A DNA stretch of 64,000 nt from Antarctobacter heliothermus (GCF_002237555.1 NZ_CP022540.1:1930501-1994500), one strand, 5' to 3'. Positions 36,890 to 46,869 are shown, counted from the first letter of the stretch. The notes: generated by a model not told the origin, from the sequence alone. A program made the numbers and translations.

Positions 36890-38665
36890 CTACAGCGGCC
36901 AGACGACAAGGAGCATCGGAACAGCCACCGCAAGCACCAGTACCTCCAGCGGCAGGCCCATACGCCAGTAGTCTGAAAAGCGATATCCGCCCGGCCCCAG
37001 AATGATGGTGTTGTTCTTGTGTCCGATCGGCGTGAGGAATGCGCAGGACGCCGCCACGGCGACCCCCATCAGGTAGGTATCCGCGTTTGTTCCGGTCGCG
37101 GCGGCAATCGACAGCGCAATCGGCGCGGCGATCAGGGTTGTCGCAACATTGTTCAGGAAGTCCGACATCGTCATCGTGACAACCATCAGCACTGACAGCG
37201 TGACCCAGGCCGGAAAGCCCTGTGTCAGGCTGGTGATCTGGTTGGCCAAAAGCTCTGCGCCGCCGGTGCGCTCAAACGCTTCGGCGAGTGGAATAAGGCT
37301 GGCCAAGAGTACGATCACCTTCCACTCGATAGAGGTGTACACCTCTCGTCCGTTCACTAGCCCCAAAAGAACGTAGGCGATCACGGCGGCGCCCAAGGCA
37401 ACGGTCAATGACATGAGGCCCGCAACAGCCAGACCGACTGCGGCGAAGAAGATGCCAATGGACAGCCCGGCCTTGGTTCGCTGGATGACCTCTGTTTGGC
37501 GACCCTCGATGGGCAGGACACCCAGCCAATCGGTTGCCGCCGAGAGCCGCTGTGGCGTGCCCAGCAGCAACAGGACATCGCCCGCCCGGATCGTCAGCAG
37601 TCGAACACGGTCGCGAAACCGCTGCCCTCCGCGAGAGATCCCAAGAAGCGTTACCGAATGGCGGTTGAGCAATTGCAGGCCGCGCGCTGTTCTGCCGTCG
37701 ATGCGCGCGCCATCGGGAACGATGGCTTCGGCCAGCGCCAGACCGGGGGCTGTGACGCCGCCTTCGTGCTTTTCGGAGCCGGCAAATTCAAGCCCGGATT
37801 TCCCGGTAAAAGACTCGATTGCCTTGGGGTCCCCTTCGACAACAAGGAAATCCCCCGCACGCAATGTTTCATGCATGCTCAGCCCCGGACGCCGCTTGCC
37901 ATTGCGAATAAGACCCAGCAGGTGGACGTCCGCAGCGTCCGCATTGGGGTACAGATCCCGGAGGATGATGTCTTCGGTCGAGGATTGCTCACCCACCCGG
38001 AGTTCAGCCACATAGCGGCCTTGGCGGATGTCTTTTTCAAACTCTGCAATTGACCCGTGTGATGGCAGCAGGCGCCAGCCGATGACGGACACAAAGGTGA
38101 TCCCGACAATGGCAACTGCCAGACCGACAGGGGCAAAGTCGAACATCGCAAAGGGCGCGCCAACGGTGTCGTGTCGATAGGCGGAAATCACGATGTTCGG
38201 CGGTGTTCCGATCAGCGTGATCATCCCGCCGAGAATCGTGGCAAAGGACAGAGGCATCAGGCTTTGGCTTGGCGGGCGCTTTGCCTTGTTCGCCGCCTCG
38301 ATGTCCAACGGCATCAGAAGGGCCAGCGCGGCAACATTGTTGATGATTGCGGACAGGCCCGCGCCCATCGCGGCGATGATGGCGATATGCAGGGGCAGGG
38401 GCCGTTCGGGATCGACAAGTTTCGATGCAACCAATTCCACCGCGCCGGATGAGGACAGGCCGCGGCTGACAATCAGGACAAGCGCAATGATCGCAACAGC
38501 CGAATGGCCAAAGCCCGAAAACACCTCTTCGGTCGGGATCAGCCCAAGCGATGCGGCGACGATCAGAGCGCCGAATGCCACAAGGTCATAGCGAAACTTG
38601 CCCCAGACAAGCAGCACGACGACGGATACGAGAAGGATGAAAATCTGGGTCTGATCACTGGGCAT
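36890..38665 (-). CDS. SLC13-type permease with two TrkA-C (RCK_C) domains
   Basis: A 591-residue inner-membrane transporter of the SLC13/DASS-like group. Two inverted-repeat membrane halves each carry the Asn-rich helix: IINNVAALALLMPLDIEAAN and DFLNNVATTLIAAPIALSIA, plus the signatures TLIGTPPNIVIS and AFLTPIGHKNNTIILGPGG. Between them (about residues 205-385) are two soluble RCK_C domains (SMHETLRAGDFLVVEGDPKA and RVRLLTIRAGDVLLLLGTPQ), typical of sodium-coupled anion carriers (sulfate or dicarboxylate). The substrate is undefined. It is divergent from the fructose-bisphosphatase gene. Confidence 0.88.
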   Translation of the reverse strand: MPSDQTQIFILLVSVVVLLVWGKFRYDLVAFGALIVAASLGLIPTEEVFSGFGHSAVAIIALVLIVSRGLSSSGAVELVASKLVDPERPLPLHIAIIAAMGAGLSAIINNVAALALLMPLDIEAANKAKRPPSQSLMPLSFATILGGMITLIGTPPNIVISAYRHDTVGAPFAMFDFAPVGLAVAIVGITFVSVIGWRLLPSHGSIAEFEKDIRQGRYVAELRVGEQSSTEDIILRDLYPNADAADVHLLGLIRNGKRRPGLSMHETLRAGDFLVVEGDPKAIESFTGKSGLEFAGSEKHEGGVTAPGLALAEAIVPDGARIDGRTARGLQLLNRHSVTLLGISRGGQRFRDRVRLLTIRAGDVLLLLGTPQRLSAATDWLGVLPIEGRQTEVIQRTKAGLSIGIFFAAVGLAVAGLMSLTVALGAAVIAYVLLGLVNGREVYTSIEWKVIVLLASLIPLAEAFERTGGAELLANQITSLTQGFPAWVTLSVLMVVTMTMSDFLNNVATTLIAAPIALSIAAATGTNADTYLMGVAVAASCAFLTPIGHKNNTIILGPGGYRFSDYWRMGLPLEVLVLAVAVPMLLVVWPL

Positions 38666-38885
38666 GAGGCTGAACCTAGCACAAAGAAATGGGCGTCGGC
38701 ATCAAGTGTCACGCGAAGATCAGGAATGTCCATGTCCCAAAATACAAGCGCGCGGTTTCAGGCATCGCCGCACGGCCGCGGCTGCCGGTCTGGCCCGATC
38801 CACCGTGATCAAGGTCTGTCCTGTCTGGTTAACTGACGGGGACGGGTCCGAAGGCGGTCTTGAATTGAGGTCAAAAGCGGGTCAA

Positions 38886-40022
38886 ATGAGACACCCGATC
38901 ACGTCACTTGGACCTGCAACGGCATTGAGCCGGGACGATGTGATTTGTTCGGGGCCGCGCTACGCCATTGGATTTTGGTCAACCCCTACAGAAAGTGCGC
39001 CTGCCTTGGATGACAAAGCCCTTACACTCCGCGAGACCTTGCTGAACGCCTGCCGTAGCGATGGTCTGGACCCTGACCTTCTTCCACTGCTCGAAGACAT
39101 CGCCACCTCCTGCCGGGTGGTATCGCATCTGGTGCAAAGCGGGGCATTCACGGGCAGCCTTGGCGCGGCGGGATCGACAAATGTGCAGGGCGAGGCGCAG
39201 CAACAACTGGACGTTCTGGCGAACGATGTCTTTGTGCGTCACTGCTCCAGCAGCGACCGCGTCGCGGCATTGGTGTCCGAAGAGGTTGAAGAGGTCTACT
39301 GGCTCAAGGACAATCCGGGGCCGGGCGATTACATCGTCTATTTCGATCCGCTCGACGGGTCGTCAAACCTTGCGATCAACATGTGTGTGGGATCGATCTT
39401 TTCGGTGGTGCGTCTGGATCGTGAGATCGACGCCAGCGACGACAGGTCGGTGCTGCTGCCGGGTTCGAGCCAGATTTGCGCCGGCTATTCGGTCTACGGC
39501 CCGTCGACGTCCTTTGTCCTGACCACCGGAAACGGGGTGACGGGGTTCACCCACCAGCCGGGCACCGGCGAATTCCGGGTGACGCACCCGGACATGAAGA
39601 TCGGCGATACCGCCAGCGAATTTGCGGTTAACGCGTCGCGGTACGCAATGTGGGACGCACCGCTGCGGCGCTATTTCGACGAATGCCTAGCAGGACAAAG
39701 CGGGCCGCGCGGTCAGCGCTACAACATGCGCTGGGTCGCCTCGATGGTGTCCGAAGTGCACCGAATTCTGACCCGAGGCGGGGTGTTCATCTATCCCTGT
39801 GACGAGGGCAATCGGGAACAGGGTGGTAAGTTGCGCCTGATGTATGAGGCCAATCCGATGAGTTTCATCATCGAACAGGCGGGTGGCCGCGCGTCTACCG
39901 GGTTGGAACGTATTCTGGACGTTGTGCCCACCTCACACCATCAACGGGTTGCGGTTTTTCTGGGGTCGAAATCCGAGGTTGATGTGCTGGAGCAGTATCA
40001 CCGCGAGGCGCAGCAGGGCTGA
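38886..40022 (+). CDS. fbp: Fructose-1,6-bisphosphatase, class I
   Basis: Hydrolyses fructose-1,6-bisphosphate in gluconeogenesis. The core shows SLGAAGSTNVQGEAQQQLDV, LVSEEVEEVYWLKDN, the metal and phosphate motif YIVYFDPLDGSSNLAINMCV, RYNMRWVASMVSEVHRILTR, GVFIYPCDEG and KLRLMYEANPMSFIIEQAGG, all hallmarks of class I FBPase. The start is uncertain: the ATG at 38886 gives 378 residues, a GTG at 38940 gives 360, and a TTG at 39006 gives 338, which fits the family length best. It is convergent with transaldolase, another sugar-phosphate enzyme. Confidence 0.93.
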   Translation: MRHPITSLGPATALSRDDVICSGPRYAIGFWSTPTESAPALDDKALTLRETLLNACRSDGLDPDLLPLLEDIATSCRVVSHLVQSGAFTGSLGAAGSTNVQGEAQQQLDVLANDVFVRHCSSSDRVAALVSEEVEEVYWLKDNPGPGDYIVYFDPLDGSSNLAINMCVGSIFSVVRLDREIDASDDRSVLLPGSSQICAGYSVYGPSTSFVLTTGNGVTGFTHQPGTGEFRVTHPDMKIGDTASEFAVNASRYAMWDAPLRRYFDECLAGQSGPRGQRYNMRWVASMVSEVHRILTRGGVFIYPCDEGNREQGGKLRLMYEANPMSFIIEQAGGRASTGLERILDVVPTSHHQRVAVFLGSKSEVDVLEQYHREAQQG

Positions 40023-40030
40023 CGCCGGGG

Positions 40031-40059
40031 CCTGTGGTGGCGGAGGCCGCCACCACAGG
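40031..40059. terminator. Strong hairpin between convergent fbp and tal
   Basis: CCTGTGGTGG (40031-40040) pairs perfectly with CCACCACAGG (40050-40059). It lies between the two convergent stops and probably ends both transcripts, although the T runs are short. Confidence 0.65.
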
Positions 40060-40069
40060 GGGCTAGATG

Positions 40070-41017
40070 TCAGGCCGCCATGCGCTCTGCAATCAGCGCG
40101 ATCAGCGTGTTGTGATCCTTGTCGAAATTGCGAATGCCTTCGGCCAGCTTTTCGGTCGCCATGGCATCGGCGTTCATGTCCCAGCGGAACTGCGCCTCAT
40201 CCATCTTGATCGCGGCCACGCCGGTGGCACCTTCGGGTGACAAGACGCGGGGCAGGTCCGATGTATCGGCCTCAAGGGCATCCAGCAGCTTGGGCGCGAT
40301 GGTCAGGTTGTCGCATCCCGCCAGCGCCTTGATCTGGTCGGTGTTGCGAAAGGATGCGCCCATGACAACGGTCTTGATGCCGTTGGATTTGTAGTAGTCA
40401 TAGATGCCGCGCACGGATTTGACGCCGGGATCTTCGTCCGGGGCATAGCTGTCACGCCCTTCGGCCTTTTTGTACCAATCGGTGATCCGGCCCACAAAAG
40501 GCGAAATCAGAAAGGCACCGGCGTCGGCACAGGCGACGGCCTGCGCCATCGAGAACAGCAGCGTCAGGTTGCAGTCGATGCCTTCGTCCTGAAGGATCTC
40601 GGCGGCGCGGATGCCTTCCCATGTCGAGGCCAGCTTGATCAGGATGCGGTCCTTATCGACGCCGCGGGCGGCATAGTCCGCGACGATGTTACGCGCGCGC
40701 GCCACCGACGCCTGAGTGTCAAAGGACATGCGGGCATCGACCTCTGTCGAGACGCGTCCCGGCACCAGTTCGGTCAGTTTTGCGCCAATCGCAACCGTCA
40801 GCGTGTCGGCCACGGCCTTGGCGTCCAGCCCCTTGGCGCGCCCGGCAGCAATCTCGGCCGAGACCAGCGCCTCGGAGGCGGGATCTTTCATTGCCGCCAG
40901 CACCAGCGACGGGTTGGTCGTGCAGTCCACGGGTTGATATGTCTTGACCGCCGCGACCTCGCCGGTGTCGGCGACCACGGTGGTCATCTCGCGCAGTTGA
41001 TCCAATACGGTTGTCAT
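40070..41017 (-). CDS. tal: Transaldolase
   Basis: Pentose-phosphate enzyme that moves a dihydroxyacetone unit between sugar phosphates. The 315-residue protein is of the classical long type: [14 protein letters not shown] near the N-terminus, the Schiff-base lysine in [51 protein letters not shown] and the C-terminal [12 protein letters not shown]. The start at 41017 follows a short ggggcaag site; the longer frame has no family features. Confidence 0.95.
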   Translation of the reverse strand: MTTVLDQLREMTTVVADTGEVAAVKTYQPVDCTTNPSLVLAAMKDPASEALVSAEIAAGRAKGLDAKAVADTLTVAIGAKLTELVPGRVSTEVDARMSFDTQASVARARNIVADYAARGVDKDRILIKLASTWEGIRAAEILQDEGIDCNLTLLFSMAQAVACADAGAFLISPFVGRITDWYKKAEGRDSYAPDEDPGVKSVRGIYDYYKSNGIKTVVMGASFRNTDQIKALAGCDNLTIAPKLLDALEADTSDLPRVLSPEGATGVAAIKMDEAQFRWDMNADAMATEKLAEGIRNFDKDHNTLIALIAERMAA

Positions 41018-41135
41018 GGTGTCTTGCCCCTTGCTGACATCGCCGCACTTTGGCGCCGGCGATGTTAGCGCCCTAATTGATACGGGATATAGGGTAAAGC
41101 GCGTTGCAGGGACCGGCAAGCATCCGTGACCGGCG

Positions 41136-41882
41136 TCAGAGGATCTGGCTTAGAAATTCCTTGGTGCGCGGATCCTTGGCATTGTCAAAGAAGGTCGTCG
41201 GCGGACCGTGTTCGACAATCACACCCTTGTCGGTGAAATAGATGTGATCGGCCACCTCACGCGCAAATCCCATTTCGTGGGTCACAAGGATACAGGTCAT
41301 CCCTTCGGCGGCCAGATCCTTGATCGTGACCAGAACCTCTTTCACCGTCTCGGGGTCCAGCGCCGCGGTGACCTCATCAAACAGCATGACATCGGGATTC
41401 ATCGCCAGCGACCGCGCGATGGCGACACGCTGTTGCTGTCCACCGGACAGTTCTCCCGGATAGCTGTCTTCTTTGCCCTCCAGCCGGACCTTTTTCAGCA
41501 AGGATCGGGCGCGTTCGGCCACTTTGGCCTTGTCCTCTTTCAACACTTTGACGGGGGCCATCATGATATTTTCCAGCGCGGTCTTGTGCGGAAACAGATT
41601 GTACTGCTGAAACACCATGCCGACCTTTCTGCGCAGGGCCAGTTTGTCCAGCTTGTGGTCGTGCACCTCCTGCCCCTCAACAGTGATCGACCCACCCTGA
41701 ATGTCGTTCAACGCGTTGATACATCTGATGAGTGTGGATTTTCCGGACCCGGAAGGGCCGATGATGCAGATCACCTCGCCCTTCATGATGTCCATGGAAA
41801 TGCCCTTGAGAACCTTCAGGGTGCCAAAGCTTTTTTCGACGTCGCGAATGGAAACAATGGGTTGGTCGGGTGTCCAGGTCAT
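41136..41882 (-). CDS. Polar amino-acid ABC transporter, ATP-binding protein
   Basis: A 248-residue ABC ATPase of the GlnQ/HisP type. Walker A is [17 protein letters not shown], the signature is [20 protein letters not shown], Walker B is [14 protein letters not shown], and the switch histidine is in [14 protein letters not shown]. It is the last gene of a binding-protein, permease, permease, ATPase operon on the minus strand. The ATG at 41882 (MTWTPDQP) with a gagg site is preferred over a GTG four codons upstream. Confidence 0.93.
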   Translation of the reverse strand: MTWTPDQPIVSIRDVEKSFGTLKVLKGISMDIMKGEVICIIGPSGSGKSTLIRCINALNDIQGGSITVEGQEVHDHKLDKLALRRKVGMVFQQYNLFPHKTALENIMMAPVKVLKEDKAKVAERARSLLKKVRLEGKEDSYPGELSGGQQQRVAIARSLAMNPDVMLFDEVTAALDPETVKEVLVTIKDLAAEGMTCILVTHEMGFAREVADHIYFTDKGVIVEHGPPTTFFDNAKDPRTKEFLSQIL

Positions 41883-41894
41883 GTTCGGCCTCAC

Positions 41895-42788
41895 TCAGAG
41901 TTTCACGGCAAACCTGCGTTCCAGACGGACCGTCAGACGGGCGATCGGATAGCAGTATGCAAAAAAGATCAGCAGCACGAACCCGTAGAACGGGATCAGC
42001 AGTTCGGGGCGGTTGTTTTCGGCCTCGATGGCCTGGCGGGTCAGGTTCAGAATTTCCTCAACCCCCAGGATCGAGACAATGGGCGTGGCCATGGTCAGGA
42101 TCGCGTACCAGTTCATCCAAGGCGGGATCATGCGTTTGATGCACTGCGGCAGGATGATCTGGTACAGGGTCTGACGGCGGGTGAATGCCAGACTTTCGGA
42201 CGCTTCCCATTGCGCCGACGGCACAGACCCGATAGCCCCGCGCACGATTTCCGAGATGTTGGCCATGACCGGCAGGGCCAGACCTATGACCGCCTTGCTC
42301 CAGTCCGGGACCGGGATGGTCAGGCCAAAAACCTCTATCCGGAACGGAAAGCTGAGCATCACGATAAACAGCAGAACCAGCCAGGGCGAATTGCGAAAGA
42401 TCTGGGTGATCCAGTACGACGCCGACCGGATCACCCTGTTCGGGTTGACCTGACCAATTCCCAGTATGACCCCAAGGACGGTGCCCAGCAGCATCGTGAA
42501 AACTGAAATCAGCACGGTGTAGACAAATCCCTTGGTCACAAGGAACGGAATCCAGCGCAAGAGGACGGTGAAAGGGCTGTCCTTGGTCGTCGCGCCGTCC
42601 TGAGCCAGCGCAAGCGACGGCAACAGCATGGCCACAAGCACCAGCACAAAAGGTGCCCAAGGCGGGATCGACGCCAGCCAATGGCTGAAATTCATTACGC
42701 CTGCATGATGGCTTGGGGCAGGGGGCGGCAACAGGACGGGCAGATCGGTGGTCGCGGCAGTGGAAATCCCGGGGATATGGCGTTTCAT
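41895..42788 (-). CDS. Polar amino-acid ABC transporter, permease 2
   Basis: A 297-residue inner-membrane permease. About five membrane segments follow a longer N-terminal extension than in the partner. The coupling-helix region SAQWEASESLAFTRRQTLYQ and ILPQCIKRMIPPWMNWYAIL is the EAA motif of His/Glu-type permeases, and IFRNSPWLVLLFIVMLSFPF is the family segment before it. It begins 4 bp after the stop of permease 1. Confidence 0.9.
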   Translation of the reverse strand: MKRHIPGISTAATTDLPVLLPPPAPSHHAGVMNFSHWLASIPPWAPFVLVLVAMLLPSLALAQDGATTKDSPFTVLLRWIPFLVTKGFVYTVLISVFTMLLGTVLGVILGIGQVNPNRVIRSASYWITQIFRNSPWLVLLFIVMLSFPFRIEVFGLTIPVPDWSKAVIGLALPVMANISEIVRGAIGSVPSAQWEASESLAFTRRQTLYQIILPQCIKRMIPPWMNWYAILTMATPIVSILGVEEILNLTRQAIEAENNRPELLIPFYGFVLLIFFAYCYPIARLTVRLERRFAVKL

Positions 42789-42792
42789 GGCA

Positions 42793-43548
42793 TCACACTC
42801 CATATCCGGGGATGCGCATGGACCGCTCCCATGAGTTCATGCCCAGAACCAGAACACCGACCAGCGAAAGATAGGCCACGAACAGGACCAGCATCATCGG
42901 GTTCTGCGCGGACGGAAAGTCGTTCCAGATCGTGACGGATTCATACAGCAATTCGGGCACCGCGATGACAAAGGCCTGCGTGGTCGTCTTGACCAGATTG
43001 ACCAGATTGTTGTTCAGCGCGGGGATCGACACCCGCAGCGCCAGCGGCAGCACGATATAGCCAAAGGTCTGCATCCGGGTGAACCCCAGTGCCTCGCTGG
43101 CTTCCTGCGTCGAATCCGGTACCGCCTCGACACCGGCGCGAAAGATCTCGACGTTGAAGGCACCGGCAAAGAACGACAGCGAAATGATCGCCCAGCCGAC
43201 GTTTGAGATGATTGGGATCTCCAGCCAGCCATCCGGGCTGTAGGTGGGGGTGAAACTGCCCAGTGCGAAATAAAAGAACAGCAGCTGCACAAAGGGCGGC
43301 GTGTTCCGAAAGAACTGGATATAGCCGTTGACGATGCCGCGCACGATCCGGCTGTTGGAGCCTTGCATCGCGGCCCCGACGATCCCGATGATCACGCTGA
43401 AGATCACGCAGACAACCGACAGTTTTATCGTCATCCACAATCCGCTGATGACCTGTCCCCATTGGCGTTCTTCATAGAAGAAGACAAAGTTCCATGTCGG
43501 ATGGTCGGCAGCAAGTGCGCGGAAAAAGTCTTGGAACGCGTCCAGCAT
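42793..43548 (-). CDS. Polar amino-acid ABC transporter, permease 1
   Basis: A 251-residue permease with about five membrane segments. It shows IQFFRNTPPFVQLLFFYFAL and the EAA-loop DSTQEASEALGFTRMQTFGY followed by IVLPLALRVSIPALNNNLVN, as in histidine/glutamine-type inner-membrane subunits. With permease 2 it forms the heterodimeric channel. It lies 66 bp after the binding-protein gene, with a hairpin in the gap. Confidence 0.92.
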   Translation of the reverse strand: MLDAFQDFFRALAADHPTWNFVFFYEERQWGQVISGLWMTIKLSVVCVIFSVIIGIVGAAMQGSNSRIVRGIVNGYIQFFRNTPPFVQLLFFYFALGSFTPTYSPDGWLEIPIISNVGWAIISLSFFAGAFNVEIFRAGVEAVPDSTQEASEALGFTRMQTFGYIVLPLALRVSIPALNNNLVNLVKTTTQAFVIAVPELLYESVTIWNDFPSAQNPMMLVLFVAYLSLVGVLVLGMNSWERSMRIPGYGV

Positions 43549-43569
43549 GGAGGCCCCTCCTGATTGTGT

Positions 43570-43595
43570 GCCTGCCCCGGCGGACCGAGGCAGGC
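43570..43595 (-). other. Intercistronic hairpin between binding-protein and permease genes
   Basis: GCCTGCC (43570-43576) and GGCAGGC (43589-43595) form a 7-bp stem just after the binding-protein stop. Such hairpins commonly stabilise the upstream message and lower permease output; this is an inference from position. Confidence 0.5.
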
Positions 43596-43614
43596 GAAAG
43601 CGCGTGGATCAGGA

Positions 43615-44448
43615 TCAGTCGGACAGCCAGTCCTTGAACCGCTCATGCTGGCTGGCGGTGTATGCCGTGGATTGAATGCCCCACTTCTTCTCAAGTTCGA
43701 CCAGCGTGCCGTCCTTGTGCCAGTTGTACTGCATGCCGGACATGAAACGGCCAAAGACGCAGTTCTCTTCTGCTTTCGGCACGGCCAGGGCCCAGGGGTT
43801 GTCATCCTCTGTGGGCATCGGCATCGCGTAGTCTTCCCAATCACCCGACGCGAGGTCGGCCATGATGGAACTGTCGTCATAGACAAAGCCCACGCATTTC
43901 TTGTCGCGCAGGGCCTGTTTGGCTTCGGCATTGCCGATAAAGGCGACGACCTCTGCCCCATAACGCTCTTCAACCGCCTGATTGTAGAACGCGCCCTGTT
44001 TGCCACAGACCGGACGACCGCGCAGCTCTTCCCATTCGGTAAAGTTCAACGCCTTGGGGGCCAGCAGGTTGGTACCAGAGGTGTAGTAGTTCGGGCCGAC
44101 GATGCCGACGATTTCGCGGCGGTCCGCGCGGTCCGACATGGTCGCAATCATCAGGTCGATCTTGCCTTGCTCGAGGAACTGCATCCGGTTGGACGACTGT
44201 ACTGCGACCAGCTCGAGGTCGACGCCCATCTTGGCGGCCACGTCCTTGGCCATGTCGATTTCCATGCCGATCAGTTCGCCATCGGTGTTACGATAACCCC
44301 AAGGTTTGTAGTCCGCTTTGACGCCCACGGTCAGCGTGCCTGACGACATGATGCGGTTCCAAGCGTCGTTGGTGCATTCCTGCGCCGAAGCGGTAATGCC
44401 GGTCAGGCCAGTTGCCAGTGCCGTAGTCGCTGCAAGTAGTTTTTTCAT
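43615..44448 (-). CDS. Polar amino-acid ABC transporter, periplasmic binding protein
   Basis: A 277-residue periplasmic solute-binding protein. The signal peptide is KKLLAATTALATGLTGITASA/QE; the start at 44448 has a ggagga site 5 bp upstream. The family-3 binding-protein fold is shown by SGTLTVGVKADYKPWGYRNT, LIGMEIDMAKDVAAKMGVDL, LMIATMSDRADRREIV and VYDDSSIMADLA. The arginine in SDRADRRE is the usual ligand-carboxylate contact. The amino acid bound is not defined by sequence. First gene of the four-gene operon. Confidence 0.92.
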   Translation of the reverse strand: MKKLLAATTALATGLTGITASAQECTNDAWNRIMSSGTLTVGVKADYKPWGYRNTDGELIGMEIDMAKDVAAKMGVDLELVAVQSSNRMQFLEQGKIDLMIATMSDRADRREIVGIVGPNYYTSGTNLLAPKALNFTEWEELRGRPVCGKQGAFYNQAVEERYGAEVVAFIGNAEAKQALRDKKCVGFVYDDSSIMADLASGDWEDYAMPMPTEDDNPWALAVPKAEENCVFGRFMSGMQYNWHKDGTLVELEKKWGIQSTAYTASQHERFKDWLSD

Positions 44449-45063
44449 GTAGTCCTCCATGTTGGTGTCTTTCGCCCCATTCATTGGCAGAGCGAAGGTT
44501 TGCGCCGGGTGTTCCCCCGACCGGGCTTCGATTATCCCGTCACGTCCGGCTTAGGACACGGCGGGCTCGAATTTGCTTATTTTTTGCGTTGTATCGCGGA
44601 TTTTTTGCGCTTCCCAAGTGGTATGCCACAAAATTCGGCAGCGCGGTGGCCATCTTTTAGCGTCAACATAGGACATGTGCTTTCCGGGCACTTGCTCTGC
44701 AGCTCGTTGAAAAACGGATCCGTCGAAAAATCCAGTTCCCTCCTGCCCGACGTCGTGACCTTTGAGTGGGTCTGAAAAGTGAGACGAAAAGCGCCGGGTG
44801 TTCAAGGCAGTTTTTTTGTGGAATGCGCGCATCCCATGGGCGGGGCGGCCTGAACTTTCCACCGCAGCGGCCATGGGAGTCTTAACGCATAGGTTGCGCG
44901 GTTGGCCACGACAGTGTTCCCGTTTGCCGCGCTGGGCCAGACCGCCACGAGCGCGGCTCTGCGCGGTGCCACATGACACGCTCTGCGTGTGATAGTGCTT
45001 TACAGAACGATATTCCCAGCCGTACGCTGCCAGCAGATATTTGTAGAAGCAGGGGATATTCAC
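44449..45063. other. Intergenic region upstream of the tail-collar genes
   Basis: About 615 bp between the divergent amino-acid transporter operon and the first tail-collar gene. It must hold the promoters of both. Open frames present lack family features or ribosome sites and look like chance readings. I see no RNA gene, IS end or att-like repeat. Confidence 0.4.
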
Positions 45064-45597
45064 ATGCCGGCATACCCGTTTATTGCCCAAGTCATTCCTT
45101 TCGCAGGGAATTTCGCGCCGCGCGGCTGGGCATTTTGCGATGGTCAGCTCTTGCCGATCAGCCAGAACACGGCGTTGTTCTCTTTGGTTGGCACGATCTA
45201 CGGTGGCGATGGCCGCACCACGATGGGCTTGCCGGACCTGCGTGGACGCGCCGCTATTCATCCGGGGCGCGGCCCGGGCCTGACGGCCTATCAGCTAGGC
45301 GAAAAGGGCGGACAGGAAGTTGTGACGCTGAACACGCTCGAGATCCCGCAGCACAACCATAGCGTCAACGCAGTAGCGGAATCGCGGGCCGGGAACCTGA
45401 CCGATCCCGGCGGCAACATGCTGGCGTCGGGATCCACTATCTATCGCAGCAACACGCCAGCAGACGATGTGGATATGGACCCTGCGATGATCCGGCAGAA
45501 CACCGTCGGGGCCAATCTGGCACATGAAAACAGGCCGCCCTTTCTGGCGTTGAACTACATTATCGCATTGGTCGGCACCTATCCGTCGCGCAGCTAG
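45064..45597 (+). CDS. Stand-alone phage-tail-collar (Mdp-like) protein 1
   Basis: A 177-residue protein consisting of a tail-collar domain. Family blocks are FAGNFAPRGWAFCDGQLLPI, LFSLVGTIYGGDGRTTMGLP, DLRGRAAIHPGRGPG and LEIPQHNHSVN, and the C-terminus RPPFLALNYIIALVG. These match the receptor-binding tip domain of tail fibres and the MdpA/B/C group of chromosomal relatives. There is no signal peptide. It is the first of three collinear paralogues; no tail tube, sheath or lysis genes are nearby, so it is not part of a prophage in this window. Confidence 0.9.
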   Translation: MPAYPFIAQVIPFAGNFAPRGWAFCDGQLLPISQNTALFSLVGTIYGGDGRTTMGLPDLRGRAAIHPGRGPGLTAYQLGEKGGQEVVTLNTLEIPQHNHSVNAVAESRAGNLTDPGGNMLASGSTIYRSNTPADDVDMDPAMIRQNTVGANLAHENRPPFLALNYIIALVGTYPSRS

Positions 45598-45680
45598 GTC
45601 TGTCCTGACCAACATCCGCGCGACCGGGGCCTCTGGCCCGTCGATCCAAAAGAGCCATTCCAGACACAGAAAGTTCCACC

Positions 45681-46220
45681 ATGTCCGAGCCATTCCTTGC
45701 CGAAATCTCGATGTTCGGAGGCAATTTTGCCCCCCGCGGATGGGCCTTTTGCGATGGTCAGATCCTGCCGATCAAACAGAACCAATCGCTGTATTCCCTG
45801 CTGGGGACGACCTACGGCGGAGACGGGCGTACATCGTTCGCGCTGCCCGATCTGCGCGGGCGCATCCCGGTGCATTCCGGAAACGGCTCGGTCGGGCCCG
45901 GCCTGTCACCCTACGTGCTTGGGCAAAAGGGGGGCGCGGAGACGGTGACGTTGAACGTGAGTGAGATCCCGTCGCACAATCACGGCGTCGCGATGCGCGC
46001 GGAATCTCGCGCGGGCAGCGTGGCGGATCCGGCAGGCAACATGCTGGCATCCGGGTCTTCGATCTTTCGCACCAATTCACCCGCGGATGATGTCGACATG
46101 GATGCGGCGATGATCCAGCAGTTCAATGTTGGTGGCGGCCAATCGCACTACAACATGCCGCCCTTCCTGGCGGTGAATTACATCATCGCCCTTCAGGGCC
46201 AGTTTCCGTCGCGCAACTGA
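45681..46220 (+). CDS. Stand-alone phage-tail-collar (Mdp-like) protein 2
   Basis: A 179-residue paralogue of the preceding gene. It has FGGNFAPRGWAFCDGQILPI, LYSLLGTTYGGDGRTSFALP, DLRGRIPVHSGNGSVGPG, SEIPSHNHGVAMRAE and PPFLAVNYIIALQG. Compared with its neighbours it has a two-residue insert in the loop after the glycine-rich turn (NGSVGPG). The gene gap is 83 bp on the upstream side and 90 bp on the downstream side. The histidine pair in HNHG is conserved in all three and could bind metal. Confidence 0.9.
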   Translation: MSEPFLAEISMFGGNFAPRGWAFCDGQILPIKQNQSLYSLLGTTYGGDGRTSFALPDLRGRIPVHSGNGSVGPGLSPYVLGQKGGAETVTLNVSEIPSHNHGVAMRAESRAGSVADPAGNMLASGSSIFRTNSPADDVDMDAAMIQQFNVGGGQSHYNMPPFLAVNYIIALQGQFPSRN

Positions 46221-46310
46221 CGGAACGCGGGAGGCCGGTGGCGGCACGGCAGGATCGCCGGTCAGCCCGCTTCCCGCAGGATCGCACATATATAAAAAGG
46301 GAATTGCAAG

Positions 46311-46841
46311 ATGTCTGAACCGTATGTCGCCCAAATCACGATGTTCGCGGGCAACTTTGCGCCACGCGGCTGGGCCTTTTGTGACGGTCAATTGCTGGCG
46401 GTCGCGCAGAACGATGCACTGTTCTCGTTGCTGGGAACGATCTATGGCGGGGACGGGCGCACCACGTTTGGCTTGCCGGATCTGCGCGGACGCGCGGCCA
46501 TGCACGCCGGCAACGGACCCGGCCTGTCGACTTATCGTCTTGGAGCGAAGGGGGGGCAAGAGCGGGTGACGCTGACCACGAACGAGATGCCCTCGCACAA
46601 CCACGGCGTTACCATGCGCGCGGAATCGCGAGGCGGCAACCTGACCGATCCGGGCGGCAACATGCTGGCATCCGGGTCGTCGATCTTTCGCACAAATACA
46701 CCCGCGGATGACGTTCGGATGGATGCCGCGATGATCCGGCAGAATAATGTCGGCGGAAGCCAGTCACACAACAACCTGCCGCCCTTTCAGGCCGTAAACT
46801 ACATCATCGCCTTGGTTGGCATTTATCCGTCGCGTTCATGA
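46311..46841 (+). CDS. Stand-alone phage-tail-collar (Mdp-like) protein 3
   Basis: A 176-residue third copy with FAGNFAPRGWAFCDGQLLAV, LFSLLGTIYGGDGRTTFGLP, DLRGRAAMHAGNGPG, NEMPSHNHGVTMRAE and PPFQAVNYIIALVG. It is closest to copy 1 in the turn region and to copy 2 in the NHG segment. A purine-rich aaaaaggga site precedes the ATG. Three closely similar but not identical proteins could form a heterotrimer, as tail-tip collars are trimeric. Confidence 0.9.
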   Translation: MSEPYVAQITMFAGNFAPRGWAFCDGQLLAVAQNDALFSLLGTIYGGDGRTTFGLPDLRGRAAMHAGNGPGLSTYRLGAKGGQERVTLTTNEMPSHNHGVTMRAESRGGNLTDPGGNMLASGSSIFRTNTPADDVRMDAAMIRQNNVGGSQSHNNLPPFQAVNYIIALVGIYPSRS

Positions 46842-46869
46842 TGCAACCCAAAAAACAAAGGAGAGCGCC

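Noticed and set aside
36674..36890. tRNA-Arg(CCU) as a possible integration site for an island
   Set aside because: No integrase and no repeated tRNA 3' end was found downstream; the SLC13 gene next to it looks like a normal core or accessory gene.
41208..42506. Long plus-strand open frame opposite the amino-acid transporter genes
   Set aside because: Low-complexity His/Gln/Arg-rich shadow of two clear ABC genes.
45064..46841. Prophage remnant
   Set aside because: Only collar-type proteins are present; there is no terminase, capsid, tail tube, sheath, lysis or integrase gene, and codon use is like the neighbours.
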